Source: Eutypa lata (taxonomy: Eukaryota; Ascomycota; Sordariomycetes; Xylariales; Diatrypaceae). From it: a DNA stretch of 64,000 nt. The notes below the pieces were generated by a model. It did not search any database and was not told the origin of the DNA. It saw only the letters and a list, made by a program, of their open reading frames with translations. The translations under genes were made by a program, and so were the position numbers. Of this stretch, positions 51,926 through 64,000 are shown one piece after another (positions within the stretch are counted from its first letter, which is position 1; each line of letters starts with the position of its first letter). Location of the stretch: NCBI GenBank assembly GCA_022661535.1, contig JAKULF010000004.1, forward strand, positions 5,890,001 through 5,954,000. Direction: 5' to 3'.

Positions 51926-54727
51926 ATGGCAGACCCGGTGTCTCTCGGAGCCAGCATCGTGGCATTTATCGAGGTGACCGATCGCATCATTCGCACATGC
52001 AAGTACTGGATTGAGACGATCCAGGATGCGCCGAAGGATATGCAGATGATCATGGGTGAGGTCATCTCCTTGAGGGCTATCCTTGATAGCCTGAACGCAG
52101 CCGATCTGCATCCCACTTCAATGGAGCTGGTGCCGGATCTCTTCTCAAAGGCGGGCCCCGTGGGAGAAATTCGGAGTTGCCTGCTGGCATTGGAAGGTCT
52201 TCTCCCTAGGCCTGCTTTCGAACTTGGAGCGAGCAAATCGCATAGGAAAGTTTTGGCCGAGTTGGCGTGGCCGCTCAAGGAATCAAAGGCAAGGAAGCTT
52301 CTTGCGGAAATTTCTCACCACAAGTCGACCTTGCTTTTGGCCATTACTGGTGATATTGTGTAAGTCCTCTGTTTGAACCGGTTCGTAAATACTAGTAGTC
52401 ATCAGTCACAATGTGCAGGCTCTTCTTCCTAGAAGCTGAATAGTTAAGCACGCTAATCGACTTCGTTTGCACAGGCACGGTATTAAGGATATCAAACATG
52501 GTGTTCAAAACTTGGATTATGCAATCACAGGTAGATGAAAATGCGCCAAAATAGCAGCAACTCCATAACACAGAGGCTAATTCAAAGCCGGAAGAGAACC
52601 AACGACGTGACATCGTGTATTGGCTCCAGTCTACAGACCCATCACCACTGCACAATGAAGCATTCAAGAAACACGAGAAGCACACCAGCGCCTGGATATT
52701 TAAATCGCACGAGTGGAATCGCTGGATGCAAGGTGCCGAGTCCGAGAGGTTCCTCTGGATAAGCGGAATCCCAGGAGCTGGGAAAACGGTCCTGGTTTCG
52801 TTCAGTATTGAACACTTGAAGCAGATATGCAGAGACGACCCGGAACGTGGCCAGGCTTATTACTACTGTCACCACTCCCGCCGCCGCGACGAAGCAGCCC
52901 CCTTCTTGCGATGGGTCATAGGCCAGCTCTGCCGCCAGTCACGCTGGGTACCGCGGCAGCTCAAGCAGCTCCACGATTCGGGATGCGAGCCCAGCATACC
53001 CGAGCTCGAAAACGCGCTCGAGGTCATGCTATCCCGGTTCAGATGCTTCTACGTGGTCATCGACGCAGTCGACGAGAGCGAACCGCGGAGCGACTTATTA
53101 GCGATGATCGCGACCATGGCCATTGACAGACGCTTCGGCAACCTCAAGGTCCTGGCGAGCAGCCGGCCGTACTTCGATATCGCAAGGGTATTTTCCGGGG
53201 TCTCGGTCGCCCTGCCTATGGACAATGCTGCCGTTGCGGAGGACATCCGGGCGTTCGTTCGTGCTAGGCTCACGACGAGTCGCCACATGATGCGGAGGAG
53301 GCACTTGTTCGCCGAGATTGAAGATACGTTGGTTCACCGGGCTCAAGGAATGTACGTCCAAGGTTTTTCTATCCTGAACTCTAGCGAGCGGGGATGGCTT
53401 CTTTTTTTTTTTTTTTTTTTTTTTGCACAGCCAACGACAGCTTTGAAGACGGGGAAATATTACGAGTCAACATAGTGAAACTTTTATAAACTGATAAAGT
53501 CCTATACTTTTAGGTTCCGCTGGGCCGAGTGCCAAATCCGGACGATTGAGCGTCTTCGCAACGAGCAGCAGATTCAAGCGGCCTTACGAAACTTGCCCAA
53601 GGATCTGGCCGAGACTTACCAGCGTATATTCGAAAGCGTCCCGGAAACCGACCGCCCCTTCGTGCGGTCCGTCCTCGTCTGGGTCCTGGGTCACGAAAGC
53701 GCCCTCTGGCTGAACCACCAAGGGATCAACGCAGCCGTTCTACTCCAAGCAGTAGCGCATGACCTTCACCAAGCCGACCCAAGTTCGGACATAACCACGT
53801 ATAGTCTAGAAGACCTGGAAGATCTCTGCGGTTGCCTCATCAGTGTTTCCGCTGACATTGACGAAGACGGGTCCGCTACCAACCATAACCTCCTTCAGTC
53901 GATTTCCGCCGAAGGTGGGTTCCTCAGTGGTAGAAGAGTGTCATCGAACCCCGAGGAGAGGCTGTTCATTCATCTGGCCCACTATACCGTGGCAGAATAT
54001 CTGAGCTCATCCATGATCCTCCAGGCTCCTGTTTCCTATTTTGCACTGTCGGCCAGGAGCGTGGAGTCGGAATTTGCGTTAAGCGTTATGAGGCAGGCGC
54101 TGAGCGCAGTCCCGGAAGGCACGGCAACAGATTGGATATTCGACCGAGAGGCATATTGTCTCACGATAGGCTGCACCCGTAAGGATCTTCTTTAGTTATT
54201 TCTACCTATATATTGTACGTCTTGTTTCAGGAGGCTCTACCTCCTAGGATATGGACTCATCGTTCCTAGGTAATTGCTACACTTTCCTGAAAGACGAGTA
54301 GCTAACTTGAAATATTGCAGTCTATAACCCCCTATTTATTAAAAGTCCCGAGGTAAAGGATATGTTCATCCAATATCTCAGTCCCGGAAGCCCTCACTAT
54401 CGCCGATTCGGGCCGATCCAGGAGCGTATCCTGTCAAGCTGGGGTTCGTCCAGAGCCTACCTGCTACAACGCTTAGTAGCGCAAAATATGGGGGATCCGG
54501 CGCTTAGACACCTTCATAATGATGCCATTACGCTCAGCAATATTCTGAGGTTCAAGCAGCACGAATTGGCCCGGAGACTGCTGCAAAAGAAGAGAGCGTC
54601 GGGGATCCTCACAGCTAGGCTTCGGGTGGCTCTCTTCAACGAGCAGACATATCCGGCTGATACATTCGAGATACGAGAAGGCGACGTTTGGGAGGTCGCG
54701 GGTATGCTACCTAGTGTTATGATTTAG
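51926..54727 (+). CDS. NACHT-type STAND (NLR-like) protein
   Basis: Five exons (51926-52359, 52475-52530, 52574-53351, 53514-54178, 54321-54727) encode 779 residues. Residues 1-145 (MADPVSLGASIVAFIEVTDR, MGEVISLRAILDSLNA) match the fungal N-terminal domain of STAND proteins. NACHT follows: FLWISGIPGAGKTVLVSFS (Walker A near 227-234), FYVVIDAVDE (Walker B near 320-330), LKVLASSRPYFDI, HRAQGMFRWAECQI and LPKDLAETYQRIF, then a helical winged part (FIHLAHYTVAEYLSS). In fungi such proteins act as non-self sensors that trigger cell death. No ankyrin, WD or TPR repeats are found after the NACHT module. Intron 2 is only 43 bp; intron 3 has a T23 run. A GT at 54704 spliced to the AG at 54781 would give a different 33-residue C-terminus. 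Confidence 0.82.
53402..53424. repeat. T23 homopolymer in NACHT gene intron 3
   Basis: Twenty-three consecutive T inside the third intron of the NACHT gene, between donor 53352 and acceptor 53513. Confidence 0.9.
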
Positions 54728-55807
54728 TAACTATATTATACACTTCACAGTAGTGTATATATTTCCCGCTCTGCGTTGCAGTTTCAATACCAGTGTGTGA
54801 ATGTGTGACGGAACTGAATGCAAGGACAATACCGTTACACCACCAGGAGTGGAATGTTATCAGCTCGAGGGCTAACCATTCTTAACGGCCCTATATAGTA
54901 GACTCCTACTTAGTACCGTACCAGAATATATATATGTATAGTAAGGCAGGTGGCCGAGTAGGCATACATGTAGGTTTTTGTTATAATAAATTGAGCGTGT
55001 CTAGTATTTTAGCATATATACATATTACCATCAGTTCTCGCCCTCTATTTCAAAGACCCTCGGTGGCTGTATTTATCTTATATACAATCATGACCAGGGG
55101 GCTATGACGTGGCCGTGCTATTATTAGTTACACCACCTAGTTTTCTAGTGCCCCCCCGCGACGAGGTTAGCTGGCCTAGGTTGCGGCGGCCCGCCGCACT
55201 GCCTCCTCTCTACGTATATAAGCTTGTGTTGTATTCCCCGCGTGTAAAAGAATAAAAAGCCCTTATCCGCCGGCATATAACTGCATCCATGCATCCATGC
55301 ATGTGTACATCATCGTCAGCCCTACGGGGAAGATCTCCCGGGAGGCGCAACTGCGCCACGATGGCCCGTCCCTGTTTCAGCAATTGCTTTACTTATTAGC
55401 TCCAGACCCGTAGGCTGAGCCACCATGATTGTTAGACGTTGTAGTAGCTATGCCATTTGACGGAGAGAGGCCTAATAGATGAGGCATCTCCCAAATAGCC
55501 CGTTTCCTTCCCTTTACTTTCCGAATACAACAAAACCTATAAATCATGAATAGTCCTGATTACTTCGTATTCGTCCTCATGAGATCCGGGGCCAGAAACA
55601 CAAACTTATTTCAAAACTGCCTTGTAGTTAATACCTAGTACCTCCTATTTGCTGATGCGACATTACAGGTCATGGTAGAGAAAGGTGTAAGGTGGGGCAG
55701 GACTTTACTCAGCTCGACAATCCTTAAGTATTTATACAATCTTTATTTTCTATCTCTCGTAGAACGGTTTTAGCTATCTGTATTTCCCCCCAGTGGACTA
55801 TGTAGCC
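54728..55807. other. gene-free spacer
   Basis: About 1.1 kb, TA-rich at 54900-55100, with CATCCATG repeats near 55283-55300. Apart from a possible alternative last NACHT exon at 54782-54885 no coding frame is seen. Confidence 0.4.
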
Positions 55808-57554
55808 ATGTCCACATCTTCTTCAGAACTGGGGACGGACTGGTGTCGTTGGCACAGCCCGTCGTGTTTCAACCCTCAGATTTCTTTCCGAAGTGACAGC
55901 GTGGAGACATCCGCCCCCTATTGCGAAAACTGCAGGGCCGCACCCTCAGTGCAGGAGATCATACAGGCGCAAACTTTGTCTGGGCCTCCCTCAGACCAAC
56001 CTCCCGACCAGCCACTTGGAGAGCTGAAGCTCTGGTGGCTATCTGATGACATCTCTACCAGGTTGGGATTGGGAGCGCTCTTTAGCGCCCTGGGTCCAGC
56101 ATTTATCGAAGCAGACGTTCCTGGGCAAAGACATATGTGATGCTTCACAGCTAATCTCAGCCTCCCAGTCAACCGACCCAGCTCGGGATACGAAGAACTG
56201 GCCGCATCCCACGCCGAGCGTGAGCTGTTGCTTGCTGAAGAACGAAACGTGTCAGAAACCGTTTCATTCAAAATGTTTGGATCTCGACCGGATAATGAAG
56301 GTGCCACCGCCCATCATCGCCGCCTGTGACACCACAACGCTTCGGTTTGCCCTCACACCGGGGCGTTGCAGGGTGTCTGTCTGGAGAGGCTCTTCTCGAT
56401 TCCATCGACACCTGTTCGCATCCAGAAGCAAGGGTCTCGGAAAGATCTCCGATTTGACCAATACGGGGCTTTTCGATGTCCCAAACGAAGATGGCCTCGT
56501 TCGCCTCTTCTTGACCAGCGACGACGCTCTCGATAAACTCATTATCCCACGTACGGATCATGCATTCTTGCTCCACACCCAGGAGAGCACCATGGCGTTG
56601 GTGTTGCGGGAAGATAGCCTGCTGGTAACAGGGGACAGGACGCCATCTTCGATTTGGTAGAGCAGCGCATCTCGTCCCGGCTTATGCGCAGGCCGAAAGG
56701 CAAGCGGTTCCGCCTCATTGCTGCGTGCCCGAGCCTACTCCTCGGAACGGAACACATGTTTGGAGACACGGACTTCCAGGGCGTCAAGTGGGAGCTACTC
56801 CGGAAATTCGACGAGGGCCTGCTCCGTAGCCTACTGTACGGCATCTCAGGCACGGACGCGGGCCTGAAGTCGACGATGTATCTATGCCCTGATCTGTGCG
56901 CTTCGCGCCCGGCTGAACGAGTCGATCCCCGCGATGTTTGACTTCGTCTTCGGCAGCGACTTCTTCCTCGACGGGAGGAGAGAAGGGGATAGGGACCGAC
57001 CGGGAGAGAAGCTGGAGACTGCTGCCGCTGTGACTCGCTGCTGCCCTCGAGCGGTTTCTCCGAGGGGCCGGGCCTCGAGGCCGTCTACCTCTCCTCCCTG
57101 GCACCGTCTTTCTCGCCACGCACCAACGGCGCGCACGTCGAGGTCGGTGTCGATCCGGTGTGCTGGGCACACATTAAGGACCGCGTGAAGCACCGTGCCG
57201 AGCTTCACAAGACGGGGGAGAATCTTCTGGGCCTGGTGGCCAGGTAGGGGTGGAGGGTCTCAGGTGGCCAGTGGACAGCGTTCAGCGAGAAGCCTCCGCG
57301 AAACCGCCGTTCCTCGTTCGCTTCCTCCGAGACACCTGTACTTCCGGACGCTGTTGATCGAGGCCTTCCGATCGAAAAGCCGGGATGTCGTGGGCCCGCT
57401 GAGGGCACTGTCGGCCATCTCGGCGCGCTCTACCATCGACCAGGTGGAGGAGGCGATCCGGCACCCGAACGAGGAGCTCCGCCTCTTGCTGCTGGAAGGA
57501 AGGTTTGGGAGTTGTACTGTTGATGGTGGGACCTATCGCGTTGACATTGTATAG
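55808..57554 (+). pseudogene. decayed gene of unknown family, at least four frame changes
   Basis: Coding-like blocks follow one another on the plus strand in changing frames. A Cys-containing start from ATG 55808 (DWCRWHSPSCFNP, PYCENCRAAPSVQEI) has an in-frame TGA at 56138, then SGYEELAASHAERELLLAEE. Next come TNTGLFDVPNEDGLVRLFLT and LHTQESTMALVLREDSLL; then DLVEQRISSRLMRRPKGKRF and GDTDFQGVKWELLRKFDEG; a one-base shift near 56885 leads into ICALRARLNESIPAMFDFVF; another near 57020 into GLEAVYLSSLAPSFSP and VCWAHIKDRVKHRAELHKTG (stop 57245-57247); a last block STIDQVEEAIRHPNEELRLL ends at 57554. Introns do not explain the junctions. I do not recognise the family. Confidence 0.6.
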
Positions 57555-58130
57555 GCGGTTACGAGAGGGTACAGACCTGCCTGGATTGGTATAGATCTTA
57601 ATTATATGAAATTACCTAACAATATCAATTAACTTAAGCAGCTAGCCACCAGGGACGCCAAATCTTATTATTAATCAACAATTCATTCATTCTTCAACTT
57701 TACCTGGCCATGGAGGTCCTTAATTCCCCAATACGACACCTCGAGGCGGAAAATCTACTACGGATTACCAATATATAACACAAGACGGCCACTGACTGCA
57801 GTTTAGTCATCTCGCATCCGAATCAACCGCCGTCGCGTAACTTAACCGCATGTGTTTCTCCAGAGAAACAGTTAGTCAGCTCCGTCCAAACGCCGTTCGT
57901 TCATAGTTATTATATAGACCTGTTGGGGGCCGAATGACGTAAGTCGAGTATGTACATATCTGTGCTAGCTCTCACTTGCACTAGAGCCGTTTCCGGCTAT
58001 ATACCACGAGCTCTATAATTTACGTCAGCGGGTATTTGATATAAATATTACATGCAGCTTACTTGTAAGCCTTTAAAAGGGGGTTCACCGAAGGCCTTAT
58101 TCACTTCGCTTCGCAAAATAAGCTATAAAA
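57555..58130. other. transition zone into the AT-rich block
   Basis: G+C falls over these 575 bases from ordinary to near zero. No gene seen. A CTTCGCTTCG word at 58104-58113 sits at the edge. Confidence 0.5.
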
Positions 58131-61100
58131 CCTTAAAATAAAATAAAACTTTAAAACAACTTTTCGTAACAACTATTATTAAAATACGTATTTTTTATAC
58201 TTTAAATAATATTTTCGAAATAATTTTTATTTTATTTATTAATAAAATTATTTTATTTTTATTTATATAATTTATTAAAATATTTAAAAATTAATTTATA
58301 TTTTTTTAAAATGTAAATTTAAATAATACGCATTAATATATTACTCGTAAAATATACGTTAAAATTTATAATTTTTCGTTAAAATATTATAATTATTTTA
58401 TTATAAAAAATATATTTAAATTATTAAAAAATATTTTAAAAATTAATTTATTTATTATATATTATAAATTAAAAATATTATAATAAATAAACGCTTTATA
58501 TATAATTAATAATAATAAAAAAAACTTATAACTTTTATTAAAAATAAAAAATAATTATTATTTATTTTTATAAAATTAATATATAAAAAAAATATTATTA
58601 ACATTTTATAATATTATATTTAATATTATAAATTATTTATAATATTTTTAAATATTTTTCGTAAAATTTATATATTTTTCGTAATTATTAAAATAACTTA
58701 AAAAACATTTAAAAATAAAATTATTTTCGTAACGCTTTATATTTAATACGCGTAAAAATTTCGAAACGTAAATTAATAATATAAAATAATTTTTTAAAAT
58801 TTTTAAAAAAATTATAAAAAAAAATAAAATATAAATTATTAATATTTAAAATAATAATAAAAATATTATTTTTATAAAAATATTAATAATAATAAAAAAA
58901 AAATCGTTATTATTATAAAGCTTTTTAAAAAGCTTAAATTAAATAATTTCGATAATAAAAATTATATTATTATAATTAATATTTATAACGTTAATAATAA
59001 ACGACTTTTTTTATATATTATATTTAAAAATTAATTTTAAAAAAAATAAACTTTTATTAATTTCGAAAATAATACTTTTTTTATTTATTTAAAAATTATT
59101 CTTTTTAATTTAAAAATTTATATAAATTATTTACGTTTTTTTAATAAATATTTATTTAAACGATTTTTAACTTTTAAACGTTAAAATTATACTTTTAAAA
59201 AATAATTTAAATATAACGTATATAATTATATTAAAAATATAAATAATTATAAATTTAAATTTATAAAATAATAAATATAATATTTTAAAAAAATTAAACG
59301 TTTATTAATTATAAATAACTTTTTAAATTATTTTATTATTAATATTATTAAATATTATTTATAATATAATATATAAATTTTATTTTTATTATTATATTTA
59401 TTATACGTTTTATAATTATATAATTTTTTTTATTTTAAATTTATAAAAAAAGTTATTTAAAAAATATTATTTCGTATTATAATTTATAAAAAAGTTTTTT
59501 TTATTTATATAAACTTTATAAATAATTTTTAAAAAATATATAAAAAAAGCTTTTTAAAAAAAACGTATTTATTAAATTTAAAAAAATAAAAATATTTTTT
59601 TATAAATTTAATTATATTATTTTAAAATTAAAAATAATAAAAAATAAATTTTAAAAAAAAAAATTTTAAAATATTTTCTTTTAATAATTAATACGTTAAA
59701 ATTAAAACGATAATAAAAGAAATTACGAAAAATTTTAAATTAATAATAAATTAAAATAATTCGCTTAAAATTATTTTTAAAAATATAATAACGAAAATAA
59801 TTAACGAATATATTTTTTTAACGATAAATATAATTTATTATATTTAACTTTAAAATACGTCGTAAAAAAATAATAAATAAAATAAAATATTATTTCGTTT
59901 TTTTATAAAATTTATTAATTATTTATATTATTATTAATTAAATAAAATAACGGCTTTAATAATAAATTAAAAAAAATCGTAAAAATAATAATAAAAAATA
60001 ATTTAAAATAATTCGAAATATAATTATTAAAATAAAAAAAAACTTTTCGAAATAAATAATATATTAATAAAATAAGCTTTTATTAATTTAAAAATTAATT
60101 TAAATATATTAAATATAATAAATTATATATTTTATTAAAACGAAATAATTTTTTATAAATTAATTTTTTAATTTAATTAAATTTTATATTTAAAGTTAAT
60201 ATAATTAATTTTTAAATATTAAATAACTTTAAACGTTTTTTTAAAAAATTAAATTTTAAATTATATAAAAAAATTAACGAACATTTTATAAATTTATTTA
60301 ATATAAAGTTTATATTTAATAAATTTAAAAAAAAACTTTATTATTATTACTTTATATAATATATATATAAAAAATTAAATTTAATTTATTTTTAATTTTT
60401 AAAATAAATAATAAAGTTATTAACGTAAAAGTTAATTTTAATATAAATAAAAACATTAAAAACGAAAATTATAAATTCGAAAAAAAGTTTTATTTATTAA
60501 AAAATATAATAACATTAAAAAAAATTAAATTTAAAATTATTTTAAAATATTATTTAATAATATAAAAATTAAGAAAATTATTATTATTAAATAATAAATA
60601 TAATTAATTAATAATATTATAATAATACGTTTTAAAAATTTTAAAGTTAAAATATATATTAATTAATTAATTATTAATTTAATATAATTTTAACGAAATT
60701 TATAAATTAATTAATTATTAAAATTTATTAAATATTAATTTAAAATATATTTATTAAATTAATAATTATAATAATTTATATAATTATATAATTTATTTAA
60801 AACTTTAAAAATTAATATATTATAAATTAAATAATATTATAAATTAATTTAATATAATTAAATTATAATTAACTTTTTTAAAAATTATATTTATATAATA
60901 AAAAAAAGTTATTTTATAATTTTATTTTATTTTAAAGTTTTATAATTTACTTTACGAAACGAAGTAAATAAAGCTTTTAATAAATTTTTTTTTAAAAGTT
61001 TATAAATAAATAATTATATATTATATTAAAAGTATTATAATAATAAAATAAAAATAAAAATATAATTATAATTATATTTTTTAAATATTTTTTTATTAAG

Positions 61101-64000
61101 TTAAATAATAAAAAAACTTATTTAATAATTAAATTACGTAATTCGTTTATATTTAATTAAATTATTTATCGATAATTATTACGTTAATAAAACGAAAAAA
61201 ATAAAAATTAAAGATTTTTATTAATTATATAATATATATAATTTTCGTAATTTATATTAATTTTAAATAATTTTAATAATTTAATATTATTCGAATTTAT
61301 TATTATTTTTAAAGTTTTATTTTAATTAATTTTTATAAAGATTAAAAGTTAATAATATTTAATTTATTAATAATTAACGAAAAATCGTAAAAATTTAAAT
61401 ACTTTATAAAAATTATTATAATTTTTTTATATAAAAATAAAAACGAAATTAATTTTTTAATATAATAAATATTAATTATAATATTTAATATTAATGTAAT
61501 TTTTTTAATAATTAAAAAGTTTATTTTTTTTATTAAAGTTATTAATTCGTTTTTTAAATAATTTTAACGATTTTATTTTAATTATAAAAAATAAACGTTT
61601 TAATTAATCGAATTTTAATAAAAAATGTTTTAATATTAACGATTTTTTTTTTATTTTTTTTTTAAATAATAAAATTAATAATATTTTTATTAATTAAATT
61701 TAATTTATTTAAATAATTTTTATTAATAATTTTTTATTAATTTATAAATGTTTTTTAATTTAATATTTTTTTACGTAATATATTCGTTTAAAGATTTTAA
61801 TAAATAATTATAAATTTTTTATAATTAATAAAATATTTATAAAATAAAATGTTTAATTTTTTATATTTTATAATAATAAAATCATTAAATATTTTTTTAA
61901 TAATTCGTTAATTTTCGAAATTTCGGCTTTTTTATATAAAATAATAATATTATTAATTAATTTTTTAATTTTATTTAATATTTAATTTATATATAAATTT
62001 AACGAAATTATTTAACTTTTTAACTTTTTATATTTATATATTTATATATTATTATTTTTAATTAAAATATCGATATTTTTAAATAATTAAAGAATTTTTT
62101 TTTCGTATTTATCGTTTAAAATAATAATATAAATACGAATTTTTTTTATAAATTCTTTTATTTTATTAATTAAATTATTTATATTATCGTTAAATAATAA
62201 TTTTTTATCGTTTAAAAATAATTTCGATTTTAATTTAATAATATAATTATTTAAATTTTATTATTTTATTAAAAGTTTTTATAATTATATTATAATAAAA
62301 TAATTTTTTAAAATAAAAATATTATTTATTATATCGTTAATTTTATTAATTAATTTATTTAAAAATTTATTTAAATTTAATTTAAATTATTTTATTAATT
62401 TTAAATTTAATTATTAAATTTTAAATTTTAATTTAATTTTAATTATAATTCGTATTTTTTTTAATATTTAAAATTCGTAATAATTTTTAAAATCTTTATA
62501 TTAAATTTTAAATATAAATAAAAAATTTTAATTAATATATTTAAAACTTTATTTTTAAACGAATTATTAATAATTATTATTTTTTTAATAAAAAATATTT
62601 AAATAATTTTCGTATTTTTAAATTTTAAATATAATATATTTAATTATATATATTAATAAGCTTTTTAATTTATAAAGAAAATATATTAAAAAGATATTAT
62701 TTTAATATAAAAGTAATTTTTTATAAAGATTTATTAAAAATCGTATTTATAAATATTATTTTTTATTATAATTTATATAATTATTAATAATTTTAATTAT
62801 ATAAATTATTAAATTAAATTATTTCGTTTAATTTAAATTATAAAATTTTAAACTTTTTAAAATTTAATTTAAAAAATACTTTTAATATAATTAATTAAAT
62901 AATTCTTTTTAAAAAATAATAATTTTTTATTTAAAGCTTTAAAGTAAATAATATAAAATGTAATTAATTAATTTATATCGAAAATATAAAAAGAATTATC
63001 GTTAATTTTTTTTTAATTAATTTAAAATATTAATATAAATAAAGTATAAGCTTTAATATATATAATTTCTTTTAATTATTAAGTATAATAATAATTTAAA
63101 TTTATTTTTCGTTATTTAAATAAATTATATTTATTTTAATAATAAAAATTATAATATTAATTCTTTTTAATTTCGTAAACGTTAATATTATTTTTTAAAA
63201 AGTATTTTAAATAATAAAATCGTTAAATTAATAAAAATCTTATAAATATTAATTTTTATAATTTAAATAATTAATATTAATTATTTAAAAATTAAATATT
63301 TAAAAAATTAAAAGTTAATTATTAAAAAAATAAAGTTAAAAAAAATTAATTATAAAAGAAAAGTTATAAAAATTAAATTATTAAAAGAATTATTAAAAAT
63401 TAATTAATTATTAAATAAAATTAATAAAATAAACGCATTAATAATAATATAAAAACGTATATAATTTTTAAAAAATACTTTTTATATATTAATTATTTAT
63501 TTTTTTAAATTCTTTTAATAATATTAAATAAAAATTAATAAAATAATTATAAAAAAATAATAATAATATAAAAAAAATATAATTAAAAAATCTTAATATT
63601 CGTTATTTCGAATTTTTATTTATTATTTTTATTTTTTAAGTAAAAATTACTTTTTAACTTTTTAATTTAAAGTTTAAAATTAATTTTTTTTTCTTTTTTA
63701 TTTAAATATAAAATATTTAAATTAATCGTTTTTATTAATATTTTTTTTATTCGTTTTATAATCGTATTTTTTTATTAATATATAATATTAAATAAAATAT
63801 TTTATTTAAAACGTTTAAAGTTATTAATATAAACTTTATAAAGTTTATTTTTTTTAATAAAATTAATAATTTTTATTAAAATATTAAATATAATTTAATA
63901 TATTTTTAATAATTTAATTTAAATAAATAATAATTTTAAAGCTTTAAAATCGTTATTTAAATTAAACTTAAATTTATCTTTTCGAAATTATCGTATTTGT
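58131..64000. repeat. RIP-saturated AT-rich block (AT isochore), open at the right edge
   Basis: About 5.9 kb made almost only of A and T. Remaining C and G sit mainly in CG, CTT/AAG and GTT/AAC contexts; CA and TG are nearly absent (a few ACATT/AATGT), and CC or GG is almost never seen. No ORF of 60 codons exists on either strand. This is what saturating CpA-to-TpA mutation leaves of repeated DNA such as transposons. The original element cannot be recognised. The edge at about 58130 is sharp. The block may belong to a subtelomere, a centromere or an internal repeat island. Confidence 0.85.

Noticed and set aside
58131..64000. Mitochondrial DNA insertion as the source of the AT block
   Set aside because: No rRNA, tRNA or long ORF remains, and the selective loss of CA/TG with CG retained fits RIP rather than mitochondrial composition.

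Overview
The window is nuclear DNA of a filamentous ascomycete (Pezizomycotina). Its gene set and protein lengths fit Sordariomycetes best; I cannot place it more finely. Evidence: short GT-AG introns (mostly 43-208 bp), fungal-specific families (HET, STAND/NACHT with a fungal N-terminal domain, 2EXR, WSC, LysM effector, fungal fucose-lectin fold), CAZyme-type secreted enzymes, and a terminal block of extreme A+T content with almost no CpA/TpG, the footprint of repeat-induced point mutation (RIP). All gene models were built by hand from reading frames and splice sites.

Left part (1-14 kb) is gene-poor and accessory: an unrecognised gene, a secreted LysM protein, an MDR enoyl-reductase-like oxidoreductase, a decayed 2EXR gene, a secreted tannase/feruloyl esterase, a PL1 pectin lyase, and a small secreted four-cysteine protein with alpha-hairpinin spacing. 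Together these suggest a plant-associated lifestyle (inference).

Centre-left (14-24 kb) is compact and housekeeping: rtc5 (TLDc), rcf1 (HIG1), ilv1 (threonine deaminase), mitochondrial bL36m, an LYRM2-like LYR protein and naa40. Four consecutive genes (rcf1, ilv1, bL36m, LYR protein) have mitochondrial roles.

Middle (24-46 kb) mixes types: a ricin-B-type lectin and a fucose-lectin-fold protein fused to a coiled coil (neither with a signal peptide), an intact HET protein with a long acidic insert, an unrecognised Ser/Asn/Gly-rich protein, apc11 in four exons, a Tum1-like sulfurtransferase with two candidate starts, rps2 (uS5), and a 1,495-residue WSC/proline-rich cell-surface protein.

Right part (46-64 kb) is a decaying immunity/incompatibility-type neighbourhood: a HET gene with a frameshift, a dimeric tRNA-derived repeat, a NACHT/STAND gene, and a coding-like relic with four frame changes. 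It then runs into at least 5.8 kb of RIP-saturated AT-rich DNA with no ORF, continuing past the window edge.

I found no CRISPR arrays, rRNA genes or convincing intact tRNA genes, and no co-directional biosynthetic cluster.
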